A DNA stretch of 64,000 nt from positions 682,001-746,000 of the forward strand of contig JADCRD010000001.1 of assembly GCA_014946745.1 (NCBI GenBank). The letters are read 5' to 3'. The DNA is from Lysobacterales bacterium (lineage in GTDB: Bacteria > Pseudomonadota > Gammaproteobacteria > Xanthomonadales > Xanthomonadaceae). Under the pieces are notes generated by a model. The model made no database searches. It was not told where the DNA came from and saw only the letters and a program-made list of their open reading frames with translations. The stretch's first letter is position 1. Each line of letters opens with the position of its first letter. The position numbers were made by a program, and so were the translations under genes. This document shows positions 7,167 through 15,483 of this stretch, one piece after another.

Positions 7167-8522
7167 ATGACCCAAGCCGGACTCTTCGCCGAACCCGACG
7201 CGCTGAAGCCGCTGGCCGAGCGGATGCGGCCGCGTGCGCTGGCGGAAGTGGTCGGGCAGTCGCGGCTGATGGCCGAGGGCAGTGCCTTCCGGCGCGCGGT
7301 GGAATCCGGGCGCCTGCACTCGATGGTGCTGTGGGGCCCGCCGGGCTGCGGCAAGACCACCCTGGCCCTGCTGCTGGCGCGCTACGCGCAGGCGCGCTTC
7401 GAATCGGTATCGGCGGTGCTGTCGGGCCTGCCCGAAGTCCGCAAGGTGCTGGCGGAAGCCGAGGCGCGCTTCAAGGCCGGCGAGCGCACCCTGCTGTTCG
7501 TCGACGAGGTGCACCGCTTCAACAAGGCCCAGCAGGATGCCTTCCTGCCGCATATCGAGCGCGGCTACATCCTGTTCGTTGGCGCCACCACCGAGAACCC
7601 CAGCTTCGAGCTGAATTCCGCGCTGCTGTCGCGCTGCCGCGTGCATGTGCTCGAAGGCGTGGCGCCGGGCGAGATCGTGCAGGCGCTGAACAGGGCGCTG
7701 ACGGATGCCGAACGCGGGCTCGGCGGTCGCGGCCTGCGTGCCTCGCCCGAGAACCTGCAGCTGATCGCCGAAGCCGCCGATGGCGATGTGCGCCGCGCGC
7801 TCACGCTGCTGGAGATCGCAGCGGAACTCGCAGAAGGCGAGGGCGGCGAGATCAGCGAGGCCACGCTCACCCAGGTGCTGGCCGACCGCACGCGCCGCTT
7901 CGACAAGGGTGGCGAGCAGTTCTACGACCAGATCTCGGCCCTGCACAAGTGCGTGCGCAGCTCGAATCCGGATGCCGCGCTCTACTGGCTCTGCCGCATG
8001 CTCGATGGCGGCTGTGATCCCAGCTATCTGGCGCGGCGACTGCTGCGCATGAGCATCGAAGACATCGGCCTGGCCGACCCGCGCGCGCAGCAGATGGCGC
8101 TGGCGGCCTGGGATACCTTCGAGCGCCTCGGCAGCCCGGAGGGCGAGCTGGCGCTGGCGCAGGTCACGCTCTACATGGCCAGCACGGCCAAGAGCAATGC
8201 CGGCTATGTGGCCTACAAATCGGCCGCGGCCGACGTGCGCGCTTCGGGCACGCACGAGGTGCCCCTGCATCTTCGCAATGCCCCAACCAAGCTGATGAAG
8301 TCGCTGGGCTACGGCGAGCAGTACCAGTACGACCACGATGTCGAGGGCGGCGTGGCGCTGGACCAGACCGGCTTTCCCGATGCGCTGGGCGAGCGGGTCT
8401 ACTACGCGCCCGTGCCGCGCGGCCTGGAGCTGAAGCTCAAGGACAAGCTGGATGCGCTGCGCGCGGCACGCGCCCAAGCGCGCGGCGAAGTCTTCCCTGC
8501 CGAACGCGGTGGCGAGCCGTGA
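7167..8522 (+). CDS. rarA: Replication-associated recombination protein RarA (MgsA-type AAA+ ATPase)
   Basis: The protein has 451 residues. Walker A is GPPGCGKTT at about residues 57-65, Walker B is LLFVDEVHRF near 109-118, and sensor 1 is GATTENPSFE near 140. The C-terminal half has the clamp-loader-like helical and tetramerisation region (SNPDAALYWLCRML, RRLLRMSIEDIGLADP, YVAYKSAAADVR). RarA acts at stalled replication forks with SSB. The open frame extends upstream to 7080, but ATG 7167 (MTQAGLFAEPD) fits the family start, and TAAACT at 7151 could be its -10. It overlaps crcB by four bases (GTGA), so the two are co-translated. Confidence 0.95.
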   Translation: MTQAGLFAEPDALKPLAERMRPRALAEVVGQSRLMAEGSAFRRAVESGRLHSMVLWGPPGCGKTTLALLLARYAQARFESVSAVLSGLPEVRKVLAEAEARFKAGERTLLFVDEVHRFNKAQQDAFLPHIERGYILFVGATTENPSFELNSALLSRCRVHVLEGVAPGEIVQALNRALTDAERGLGGRGLRASPENLQLIAEAADGDVRRALTLLEIAAELAEGEGGEISEATLTQVLADRTRRFDKGGEQFYDQISALHKCVRSSNPDAALYWLCRMLDGGCDPSYLARRLLRMSIEDIGLADPRAQQMALAAWDTFERLGSPEGELALAQVTLYMASTAKSNAGYVAYKSAAADVRASGTHEVPLHLRNAPTKLMKSLGYGEQYQYDHDVEGGVALDQTGFPDALGERVYYAPVPRGLELKLKDKLDALRAARAQARGEVFPAERGGEP

Positions 8523-8908
8523 ACCTGTGGAGCAGCCTGTGGCTGGTGATGGCAGGCGGAGCGCTGGGTGCCGGGGCGCGCTTCCTGATCGGCGCTTGGC
8601 TGCTGCGTCAGCTCGGCGCGGGGTTCCCCTGGGGCACCTTCGCGGTCAACGTGCTCGGCAGCTTTGGCGCAGGTCTACTGCTGGTTTGGCTGCAGAAGCC
8701 CGAAGCCTCGCCGTGGCTGCGTCCGCTGCTGATGACCGGCGTGCTCGGCGGGTTGACCACGTACTCGGCTCTGATGGTCGACTGCCTGCTGCTGTGGCGC
8801 GAGCTGGAGCGCCCGGGGCTGGCGCTGTTCTACCTCGCGCTCACCCTGGTCTGCGGCGTCGCTGCCCTGCTCGGCGGCTGGCTGCTGGGCCAGGCGCTGC
8901 GCGGCTGA
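8519..8908 (+). CDS. crcB: Fluoride channel protein CrcB/Fluc
   Basis: The protein has 129 residues and four hydrophobic helices. Fluc signatures are present: GALGAGARFLIG at the N-terminus, WGTFAVNVLGSFGAG with the pore Asn near residue 44, and GVLGGLTTYSALMVD with the Na+-site G-x-TT-[FY]-S motif near 75-80. It works as a dual-topology dimer that exports fluoride across the inner membrane. Start GTG 8519 overlaps the rarA stop. I saw no fluoride riboswitch ahead of rarA or crcB, so expression probably follows rarA. Confidence 0.93.
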   Translation: MNLWSSLWLVMAGGALGAGARFLIGAWLLRQLGAGFPWGTFAVNVLGSFGAGLLLVWLQKPEASPWLRPLLMTGVLGGLTTYSALMVDCLLLWRELERPGLALFYLALTLVCGVAALLGGWLLGQALRG

Positions 8909-8910
8909 AG

Positions 8911-8930
8911 CCGGCGCGCGCGAGCGCCGG
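8911..8930. terminator. Hairpin between convergent crcB and the Nudix gene
   Basis: CCGGCGC-gcgcga-GCGCCGG lies directly after the crcB stop, in the 44-bp gap between convergent genes. The tail TCTCCCT is only partly T-rich, so this is a weak candidate bidirectional terminator. Confidence 0.4.
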
Positions 8931-8952
8931 TCTCCCTGCGAGGGCCACACGC

Positions 8953-9510
8953 TCAACCGCCGTGCGGTCGCCCATCGGGATTGCGCTCCACGAAGTACAG
9001 GCCTGCGTACAGCTTGGGGTCGATCGAATAGCCCTCGCGGCGTTTGGCATCGAGCCAGGCCGGTGCGGCTTCGCGCGGCACCTCGTGCACGGTGATGTTC
9101 TCGCTGCTGTCGCCGCCGCCGCTGCCGACCCGCACCAGCCCGTGGGCGCGGACAAAGGCGATCTGCTCGGTGCTCATGCCCGAGGACGAAGGCCCCATCA
9201 TCAGGAACTCGACGCGCTCGGCGCGCCAGCCGGTTTCTTCTTCCAGTTCGCGCTGGGCGGCGAGTTCGATGGACTCCTCGCCGTCGATGTCGCCGACGAG
9301 GCCCGCCGGCATTTCGATGCTGCGCTGCTGGATCGGCTCGCGGAACTGCTCGACGAAGACGATGCGGTCGTCTGGCGTCACCGCCACCACGATGACTGCG
9401 CTGCCGGCATTGGTGCGCTCGGCGTACTCCCAGCGGCCGCGTCGACACAGGCGCAGGAAGCGGGCTTCGTGCAGCGTTTCGACGCCGCTGTCGGTGGGTT
9501 CGGGCTTCAT
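8953..9510 (-). CDS. Nudix hydrolase, ADP-ribose pyrophosphatase-like
   Basis: The protein has 185 residues. The Nudix box is complete, running from GDIDGEE into ESIELAAQRELEEETGW, which satisfies G-x5-E-x7-REUxEExGU with the metal-binding glutamates intact. The preceding VVAVTPDDRIVFVEQFREPI and the MPAG motif are typical of the ADP-ribose/NDP-sugar pyrophosphatase branch (NudF/YffH type). It probably cleaves a nucleoside diphosphate linked to another moiety in the cytosol; the true substrate is not resolved. It is divergent from the beta-propeller gene (156-bp gap). Confidence 0.88.
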   Translation of the reverse strand: MKPEPTDSGVETLHEARFLRLCRRGRWEYAERTNAGSAVIVVAVTPDDRIVFVEQFREPIQQRSIEMPAGLVGDIDGEESIELAAQRELEEETGWRAERVEFLMMGPSSSGMSTEQIAFVRAHGLVRVGSGGGDSSENITVHEVPREAAPAWLDAKRREGYSIDPKLYAGLYFVERNPDGRPHGG

Positions 9511-9666
9511 GGGGCGACCTTGGCTAGAATGCGCGCCATCTTAGCCAGTCGTGCGCCCTGACCGACGACCGCAGGCGCCGCGCGCTTGCGGTTCCTGCAT
9601 CCGGGAACCCCCGCCGCGTTTGACGGTCGGAGCGCCCCGTTCCAACGCCCCACTCCGGAAATCCCC

Positions 9667-11061
9667 ATGTCGCTGAAGCGTTGCCTGCTTGTTGCTCTGC
9701 TGTGTTTGCCCCTCGTGGCCGCGGCGCAAGATCCCTCTGAGCAGGGCAAGACCCTGGAAACTCCTGAGCAACTGGAGCAGGCGCTGGCCAGCGTGGAAGA
9801 CATGGACAGTCTGCTGCAGCTCGCCGGCCAGCTGCGCGAAGCGGGCGAGATCGCCAAGGAAACCCTGGTCTGGAAGCGGCTTTCAGCGCTGCGCCCCCAC
9901 GTCGGTGCCTTGCGCTACGAGCTGGCCGCCGCCTACGCCCAGCAGGACATGAAGAGCGAGGCCTACAACACCCTGCTCGAACTGCAGGCGGCAGGCTTCT
10001 CGCAGGAGATCGAGAACGACGCCCGCTTCGAGAAGGTGACCACCACGGAGGTCTGGAAGTACATCGTCCAGGGTTTCCAGCGCAACCGCGACAGCTTTGG
10101 CGAGGGCGAAGTGGCTTACACCCTGCCGCGCGAAGACCTGCTGATCGAGAGCCTGGCCTACGACCCCACGCGCGGCCAGGTGCTGGTGGGCAGCGTGCGC
10201 GAGGGCAAGGTCTATGCGGTGGAAGACGACGGCAGCCTCAAGGTCATTGCCGAAGCCACCGAGGCCAACGGCATGTGGGGCGTGCTGGGGATCGCGGTTG
10301 ACGCCGAGCGCGGCGTGCTCTGGGTGGCCTCCACGGCGGTGCCGCACTTCAAGCATTACAACGCGGAAGAGGATCTCGGCAAGGCCGGCATCTTCAAGTT
10401 CGAACTGGCCAGCGGCAAGTTTGTGAAGAGCTTTCTCTCGCCTGTGGTTCCCGGTCAGAGCTTCGTGCTGTCGGCGATCGCGGCGGCGGCCGACGGCAGC
10501 GTGTACGTGGCCGACGGCGTGAACAACGCGATCTACCAGGTGCGCGACGACAGCTTCCGTCGTCTGCTGCAGGCCCCGCACCTCAGCAGCGTGCGCGCAC
10601 TGGCCGTCTCGGGCGACTCCAAGCGCCTCTACTTCAGTGACGTGCAGCGCGGTGTGTTCGGTATCGATCTGGAGTCCGGCAAAGCCTTCGACCTGGCCGT
10701 GCCGGCCAAACTCTCGCTCGCCAGCATCGAATCCATGGCGTGGTGGAACAACCACCTGCTGATCGTCCAGAACGAGCTTCCGCCCAATCGCATCATGCGT
10801 CTGAAGCTGTCCGAGGATGGCCGACAGATCGTGTTGGGGCATCCGCTGGAGGCCAACCAGCAGGCGCTGCCGCTCCAGGTGGGCGCTGCGCTCGGCGAGG
10901 ATGCCGAGCTGTTCGTCATCGGCAACAGCCAGCGCAACCAGTACGACCGCTTTGGGCTGCCGCGCAGCCGCGAGCGGCTTGAAGGCGCACGCATCTACCG
11001 ACTGAAGGCCGACTTCGCGATGGAGCGCGTCGAGGCGCGCCCCACCCAGTTCGCTCGCTGA
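9667..11061 (+). CDS. Exported TPR plus beta-propeller protein (SMP-30/NHL-like)
   Basis: The protein has 464 residues. A signal peptide is clear: MSLKRCLLVALLCLPLVAAA followed by a cleavage-compatible QD. Residues 25-120 look TPR-like (LRYELAAAYAQQDMKSEAYN). From about 140 on, repeated strands such as LAYDPTRGQVLVGSVREGKV, then IAVDAERGVLWVAS, VYVADGVNNAIYQV and LYFSDVQRGVFGIDL follow the blade pattern of SMP-30/gluconolactonase or NHL propellers. No catalytic metal ligands could be confirmed, so enzyme activity is not claimed. The ATG at 9667 is chosen for the signal peptide; upstream frame sequence is intergenic. TAGAAT at about 9523 is a plausible -10 with a long leader. Confidence 0.75.
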   Translation: MSLKRCLLVALLCLPLVAAAQDPSEQGKTLETPEQLEQALASVEDMDSLLQLAGQLREAGEIAKETLVWKRLSALRPHVGALRYELAAAYAQQDMKSEAYNTLLELQAAGFSQEIENDARFEKVTTTEVWKYIVQGFQRNRDSFGEGEVAYTLPREDLLIESLAYDPTRGQVLVGSVREGKVYAVEDDGSLKVIAEATEANGMWGVLGIAVDAERGVLWVASTAVPHFKHYNAEEDLGKAGIFKFELASGKFVKSFLSPVVPGQSFVLSAIAAAADGSVYVADGVNNAIYQVRDDSFRRLLQAPHLSSVRALAVSGDSKRLYFSDVQRGVFGIDLESGKAFDLAVPAKLSLASIESMAWWNNHLLIVQNELPPNRIMRLKLSEDGRQIVLGHPLEANQQALPLQVGAALGEDAELFVIGNSQRNQYDRFGLPRSRERLEGARIYRLKADFAMERVEARPTQFAR

Positions 11062-11175
11062 TTCAAGGCCGCGGCCTCGCACTCGCTCTCACCGGCGAGC
11101 GACGGGATGACCGCGGCGCGGCGTGCCGCGCGGGGCGATCGGGCCGAGCGCGGCGCCTCGCTTGGTGCGCCGGCG

Positions 11176-12075
11176 CTAGCGAAACGCCTCCGCAAGGCCA
11201 GCGAGCCTGCGCCTAGTCATGGGGCCCAGCCGCAGGCGCTCCGCCAGCGTGTCGAGGCGGCCGCGATCGGGCGCTTTGCGTTGACAGCGTAAGGCGGCCT
11301 CACCGACCGCCACGTCGCGGCGAATCGTAGCCAGCTCGCGACAGAGCAGGGCCATCTCGCGGTGCGCAGCAATGCGCTGTGCATGTGCTGCTGCGCCACG
11401 CAGGCGCAGAAAGGGCAGTTCGGCCAGGCGGTCGAGCAGGCCGTCGAGGCTGCCGAAATGCTCCAGCAGGGCGGCGGCGGTTTTTGCGCCAACACCTGGG
11501 ACGCCTGGAATGTTGTCGACGGCATCGCCAGCAAGCCCCAGAAAGTCGGGGATCTGCGCTGCATGCACGCCGTAGCGCTCACGCACGCCGGCGGCGTCCC
11601 AGCGCTGGTTGCGGGCGTAGTCCCACTGGCCGTCGCCCTCGCGCAGCAGCTGCGAGAGGTCCTTGTCGGCGGAGATGATCAGGCCGCTCAAGCCTGCTGC
11701 ATGCAGCCCATGCAGCAGGCTGCCGATGAGGTCATCGGCTTCGAACTCCTGATCCGCCAGCGTGCTGAGGCCCATGGCCTCGGTGAGCGCCATGCACTGC
11801 TGGAACTGATATCGGAGCGACTCGGGCGCGGGCTCCCGGTTGGCCTTGTAGGGCGGGTAGAGGCGGTTGCGGAAGGAGGTCTCCAGCGATTCGTCGAAGG
11901 CCACTGCGATCCGCTCGGGCTTCTGCGTTTCGAGCAGTTCCAGCAGAAATCTCAGAAAGCCCTGAACCGCGTTGACGGGGCGCCCCTCGACGTCGGTGAA
12001 CTCGTCCGGGATCGAGTGCCAGGCGCGGAAGACGTAGAGGCTGGCGTCGACCAGCAGGACCGGCGCGCTGCTCAA
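11176..12075 (-). CDS. 5'-3' exonuclease / flap endonuclease (PolI N-terminal domain-like)
   Basis: The protein has 299 residues, matching stand-alone homologues of the 5'-nuclease domain of DNA polymerase I (ExoIX/Xni type). Metal-site motifs are present: LLVDASLYVFRAWH near the start, VAFDESLETSFRN near 59-71, FEADDLIG near 111, and SADKDLSQLL near 135. The H3TH DNA-binding loop is GLAGDAVDNIPGVPGVGAKT near 183-202. Because the acidic residues are intact, nuclease activity is likely, unlike some Xni proteins. It overlaps the nitroreductase stop by four bases (ATGA), so it is the second gene of a two-gene operon. Confidence 0.88.
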   Translation of the reverse strand: MSSAPVLLVDASLYVFRAWHSIPDEFTDVEGRPVNAVQGFLRFLLELLETQKPERIAVAFDESLETSFRNRLYPPYKANREPAPESLRYQFQQCMALTEAMGLSTLADQEFEADDLIGSLLHGLHAAGLSGLIISADKDLSQLLREGDGQWDYARNQRWDAAGVRERYGVHAAQIPDFLGLAGDAVDNIPGVPGVGAKTAAALLEHFGSLDGLLDRLAELPFLRLRGAAAHAQRIAAHREMALLCRELATIRRDVAVGEAALRCQRKAPDRGRLDTLAERLRLGPMTRRRLAGLAEAFR

Positions 12076-12635
12076 GCGGTCCAGTCCGCGAGTCGGCTCA
12101 GCGGATCCGGGCGCGGGCGCTCGGGAGCGGGTCCCGATGCCGTGCCGATGTGCACGAAACCGACGACCGCCTCGCTGTCACCCACACCGAGGCGGGCGCG
12201 AATGATCGGGTCATAGGCCGCCCAGCCGGTCAGCCACTGCGCGCCGAACCCCGCGGCCTGCGCGGCCTGGAGCAGGGCAAAGCACACGCAGCCGGCCGTG
12301 AGCTGCTGTTCGATCAGCGGAATCTTGTGTGGCTGCTGATAGCAGCCGATCACGGCGATCACCAGCGGCGCGTGCAGGAAGCGTTTGCGCTCCTTGTCGA
12401 GCGCAGCAGGGTCAATCTCGGGGTTCAGGCTCTGTGCGCGATCGGCCAGCGCCTGTCCCAGCTGTGCGCGGGCCTCACCGCGGATAGACAGGAAACGCCA
12501 GGGTGCAAGGGCTCCATGATCGGGCACTCGCGAGGCGATGCGGAGCAGCTCGGCCAGCTGCTGGCCGTCTGGGCCGGGTTCGCCGAGCAGGCGGGAGGGC
12601 GTCGATCGGCGCTGATCGAGCGTGAGCGAAAGCAT
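12072..12635 (-). CDS. Nitroreductase-family FMN protein (YdjA-like)
   Basis: The protein has 187 residues, the length of the small YdjA-type nitroreductases. RRSTPSRLLGEPGPD at the N-terminus, PDHGALAPWRFLSIRGEAR near 36-54 and the C-terminal AAQAAGFGAQWLTGWAAYD match the family's FMN-binding segments. Members reduce nitro- or enone-type substrates with NAD(P)H; the physiological substrate is unknown. The ATG at 12635 is preferred to upstream in-frame starts because the region above it is non-coding and shared with the divergent DUF1631 promoter. It is translationally coupled to the downstream exonuclease gene. Confidence 0.85.
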   Translation of the reverse strand: MLSLTLDQRRSTPSRLLGEPGPDGQQLAELLRIASRVPDHGALAPWRFLSIRGEARAQLGQALADRAQSLNPEIDPAALDKERKRFLHAPLVIAVIGCYQQPHKIPLIEQQLTAGCVCFALLQAAQAAGFGAQWLTGWAAYDPIIRARLGVGDSEAVVGFVHIGTASGPAPERPRPDPLSRLADWTA

Positions 12636-12771
12636 GGTTGGAGTTCCGGAATGACGTGAAAGGGGTGACAAAAGTCGTCGGAGGCGTGCCGCGTCTGTCA
12701 CACTCTCGGGCTTGCGCCCAGGCCCTCGGGCGCTCGTGCACGGGTGAAGCGCGAGGCTTCTCACGTTTCGC

Positions 12772-12781
12772 CACAATTGTG
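12772..12781. promoter_or_regulatory. CACAATTGTG palindrome in the divergent nitroreductase / DUF1631 region
   Basis: A perfect 10-bp palindrome, AT-rich against its surroundings, 55 bp ahead of the DUF1631 start. Further upstream, GGTGACA near 12665 faces TGTCACA near 12697, another partial dyad. It could be an operator; no regulator is identified. Confidence 0.3.
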
Positions 12782-12835
12782 ACCCTTAGACTCGCGATCT
12801 TGTGGGGGGGAATCCCGCGCCAGAGGACGAATGCC

Positions 12836-15172
12836 ATGGTCATGAAGTCTACCCCCGACAACATATTGGACATCAACGGCCGACTCGCCATGAAGCCCGG
12901 ATTCGACATCTCGTCGCTGGTTTCGGGCCTGCGGGCGCGCGCCGTCAAGCGGCTTCCAGCGTTTCTTGGGGAGACCCTGGACAAGGCCGACAACACGCTG
13001 TTCGACTTCGTCCAGCGCGCGGATGGCTCGCTCAACCACCAGGAATACTTTGACGGCATGCGCGAACTGCGGCGGCAGCGGCCGCTGGTGGAGCAGCGCT
13101 ATATCGAACACGTTCTCGGAGCCTTCGCGTCCTACGAACGCCGGATGCCGCAGAAGATCGACCTCGAACAGGGGGGGCGCAGCACCCAGAACGGTGAGCT
13201 CAGCCTGGTGTCCGAGGAGGAGCTGGAGGAACAGCTCAGCGCCCGGATGGTGGCCGTGGCCATCTCGCGCGGCTTGGGGCCGGCCCTGCATCAGCTCAAT
13301 CGTCGACTGGGCGTGCTGATCGGCGGCGTCGAGATCGATGATGACAACAGCCCGGTGGGCCCCGCCCACATCGCGCAGGCGTTTCGCGCGGGCCTGACGG
13401 GCCTTGACCTGTCGGTGCGGGTCAAGGTGCTGCTGTTCAAGCTCTACGAGCGCGAATTCCAGCGACTGCTGCCGGCGTTCTACGTGGACCTCAACAAGGC
13501 GCTGGTGGAGTCGGGCGTGCTGCCGGAGATCCGCCACAGCGTGGCGCGCCGGCCGGGCATGCCTCCGCGCGTTGCCGATTCGGTGCGTGAGGGGGATGCG
13601 GATTCCGCCTATGCGCCCCCAAGCCGCGAGTACGCGGAGCCGCCGCCGGTCAGCCCAGCCGCCGAACAGGCGCTGTTCTCGACCCTGCATGAGCTGCTTG
13701 AGACCTATCGCGGCGCGCGCGGTGCGCGCGGCGCGTTCTCGGTGCCGCAGGGGGCGGAGTCGGCCGAGGCTGGCGTCGGCGGCACCGCGCCGCTGCGACC
13801 GCTGTCGCCGAACGAGATGCTGTCGGTGCTCTCGATGTATCAGGGCGAGCTGCCCGAGGCCGTCAGCGAGGCCTTGGATGACCCCGAACAGAGCCTTGCG
13901 CAGCGCTTGAAGCAGGAGCTGCTGACCGGCGCCGAGCGGCTGGGCCTTGACCCCAAGACCTCGCGCATGAGTGCCGCCGATGAGGACGCGATCGATCTGG
14001 TCGGCATGCTCTTCGAGGTGCTGCTGGAGGAGCGCGATTTCCACACCGACACCCGCAAGACCATCAGCCGGCTGATCGTGCCCTTCGTCAAGGTCGCCCT
14101 GCTCGATCGGCGCATGTTCCTGCAGAAGACCCACCCGGCACGCAAGCTGCTGAACTCGCTCGCCGAAGCCTGCGAGGGCAACTCAGGCGAAGCGCCGCAG
14201 GACCGCGAGCTGCTGGATCGGGTGCGGCGTACGGTGGACCGCTTGTCCGTCGAGTTCAACGAAGACGTGGCGATCTTCGAGACGCTTGAGCAGGAGTTCC
14301 GCGAGTTCATCGAGCAGCACCGCCGTCGCATCGCGCTGGCCGAACGTCGCGCCGCCGAAGCCCAGCGCGGCAAGGAGCGCCTGGAGTTTGCCCGCGCCGC
14401 CGCCACCGCCGAGCTCAACCGTCGCATCGAACTGCACCCGGAGCTGGCTCCAGCGATTGACTCGTTCCTGCGCCGCTACTGGGTGCACCACATCACCTTG
14501 ATGGGCCTGCGCGAAGGGCACGATGCGCCCAAGTACCAGGCCGCGCTCGCCGCTGGTGATGCCCTGCTGGGGGCCTGGTCGGAGTCGCGTGAGCGCCGCC
14601 AGTTTTCCGAGACGGCTTTCGTGGCCTTGCGTCCGCAGCTTGAGCCTGTGCTGCAGAGCGCCGGCTGCGTGGGCGCTGCCGCGGACGAAGTCCTGCATTC
14701 GCTGTTCGCTGCGCTGAGCCCGCGTGCGGCCTCGCCCGAGATCCAGCAGCAGCTGGCCGGCGCGGTCGAGCGCAACGCGCCGCCTGCGGACTCGCCGACG
14801 CTCGCGGTCCCGTCAGCCGGAGAAGACGTCGAGCCTGAGCCGGATCCTCTGGCCGGGCTTGAGTACGAAGCCGATGACGTCGAGCGCATCCGCAAGCTGC
14901 CCGTGGGCACCTGGGTGCAGTTCATCGACGACGACGGCAATGCGCAACCCGCCAAGCTCAGCTGGCAGAGCCCGATCTCGAACCGTCTGCTGTTCGTCAA
15001 TCGGCGCGGCCTGCGCTACTGCGTCGCTTCGGCCGAGGAGCTGGCCGCGATGATCCGCACGAAGCGTCTCGTCATCCGCCAGAACGACGCCGCCTTCGAG
15101 CACGCGATGAACCAGGTGCTGGGTCGATTGCGCGCCAGCGGCAAAGCGGGCGAGGGCGGCAGCCCCAACTGA
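12836..15172 (+). CDS. DUF1631 family protein
   Basis: The protein has 778 residues, matching DUF1631 proteins of gammaproteobacteria, which are sometimes mislabelled thymidine phosphorylase. The body is helical and acidic (LFKLYEREFQRLLPAFYVDL, FHTDTRKTISRLIVPFVKVA, RRMFLQKTHPARKLLNSLAE). The C-terminal part, near 690-760, is a small beta domain: GTWVQFIDDDGNAQPAKLSW then RLLFVNRRGLRYCV. This resembles a PilZ-like barrel, but no RxxxR plus DxSxxG pair is visible, so c-di-GMP binding is not claimed. AGAGGA at 12822, eight bases ahead of ATG 12836, supports this start. Role unknown; cytoplasmic by lack of signal or membrane segments. Confidence 0.85.
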   Translation: MVMKSTPDNILDINGRLAMKPGFDISSLVSGLRARAVKRLPAFLGETLDKADNTLFDFVQRADGSLNHQEYFDGMRELRRQRPLVEQRYIEHVLGAFASYERRMPQKIDLEQGGRSTQNGELSLVSEEELEEQLSARMVAVAISRGLGPALHQLNRRLGVLIGGVEIDDDNSPVGPAHIAQAFRAGLTGLDLSVRVKVLLFKLYEREFQRLLPAFYVDLNKALVESGVLPEIRHSVARRPGMPPRVADSVREGDADSAYAPPSREYAEPPPVSPAAEQALFSTLHELLETYRGARGARGAFSVPQGAESAEAGVGGTAPLRPLSPNEMLSVLSMYQGELPEAVSEALDDPEQSLAQRLKQELLTGAERLGLDPKTSRMSAADEDAIDLVGMLFEVLLEERDFHTDTRKTISRLIVPFVKVALLDRRMFLQKTHPARKLLNSLAEACEGNSGEAPQDRELLDRVRRTVDRLSVEFNEDVAIFETLEQEFREFIEQHRRRIALAERRAAEAQRGKERLEFARAAATAELNRRIELHPELAPAIDSFLRRYWVHHITLMGLREGHDAPKYQAALAAGDALLGAWSESRERRQFSETAFVALRPQLEPVLQSAGCVGAAADEVLHSLFAALSPRAASPEIQQQLAGAVERNAPPADSPTLAVPSAGEDVEPEPDPLAGLEYEADDVERIRKLPVGTWVQFIDDDGNAQPAKLSWQSPISNRLLFVNRRGLRYCVASAEELAAMIRTKRLVIRQNDAAFEHAMNQVLGRLRASGKAGEGGSPN

Positions 15173-15483
15173 CAGCGTGTTCGACTGGGCTGCGCGATAG
15201 CCTATGCGGAATGCGCGTTTTGCCCGATGTGCGGTCCGCAGTGGCTGGCAAGGCCCAGGCGCAAGGCCAGCCGCGCACACCGCGGACGACGCGTTCTCAG
15301 GGGCTGTGTGGCTTTGGGCGGAGCGTGCTGCTCCGCTTCTGCGATCGACCCGCGTGGCAGGCCCAGTCCAGGGCTCGTGACGCATCCGCATATGCGCAGA
15401 GCGCTTTGGCCTCCGGTGTCATGTCTGCGTTGAGCACTTTCGGCTAGCATCCACCCGGGGTTCACACGAGGGGAGTGATGCGC
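15173..15483. other. 311-bp gap between DUF1631 and pntAA
   Basis: It holds a perfect hairpin at 15318-15336 (GCGGAGC-gtgct-GCTCCGC) and a candidate -10 TAGCAT at 15445-15450 ahead of pntAA, without a convincing -35. A 78-codon open frame (15211-15447) was considered and rejected for lack of a ribosome site or recognisable sequence. Confidence 0.5.

Noticed and set aside
6555-8477. 640-codon minus-strand open frame across the symporter and rarA
   Set aside because: Spans two well-supported genes and an intergenic hairpin; composition typical of antisense frames.
15211-15447. 78-codon open frame between DUF1631 and pntAA
   Set aside because: No ribosome site, unspecific codon pattern and no recognisable sequence.
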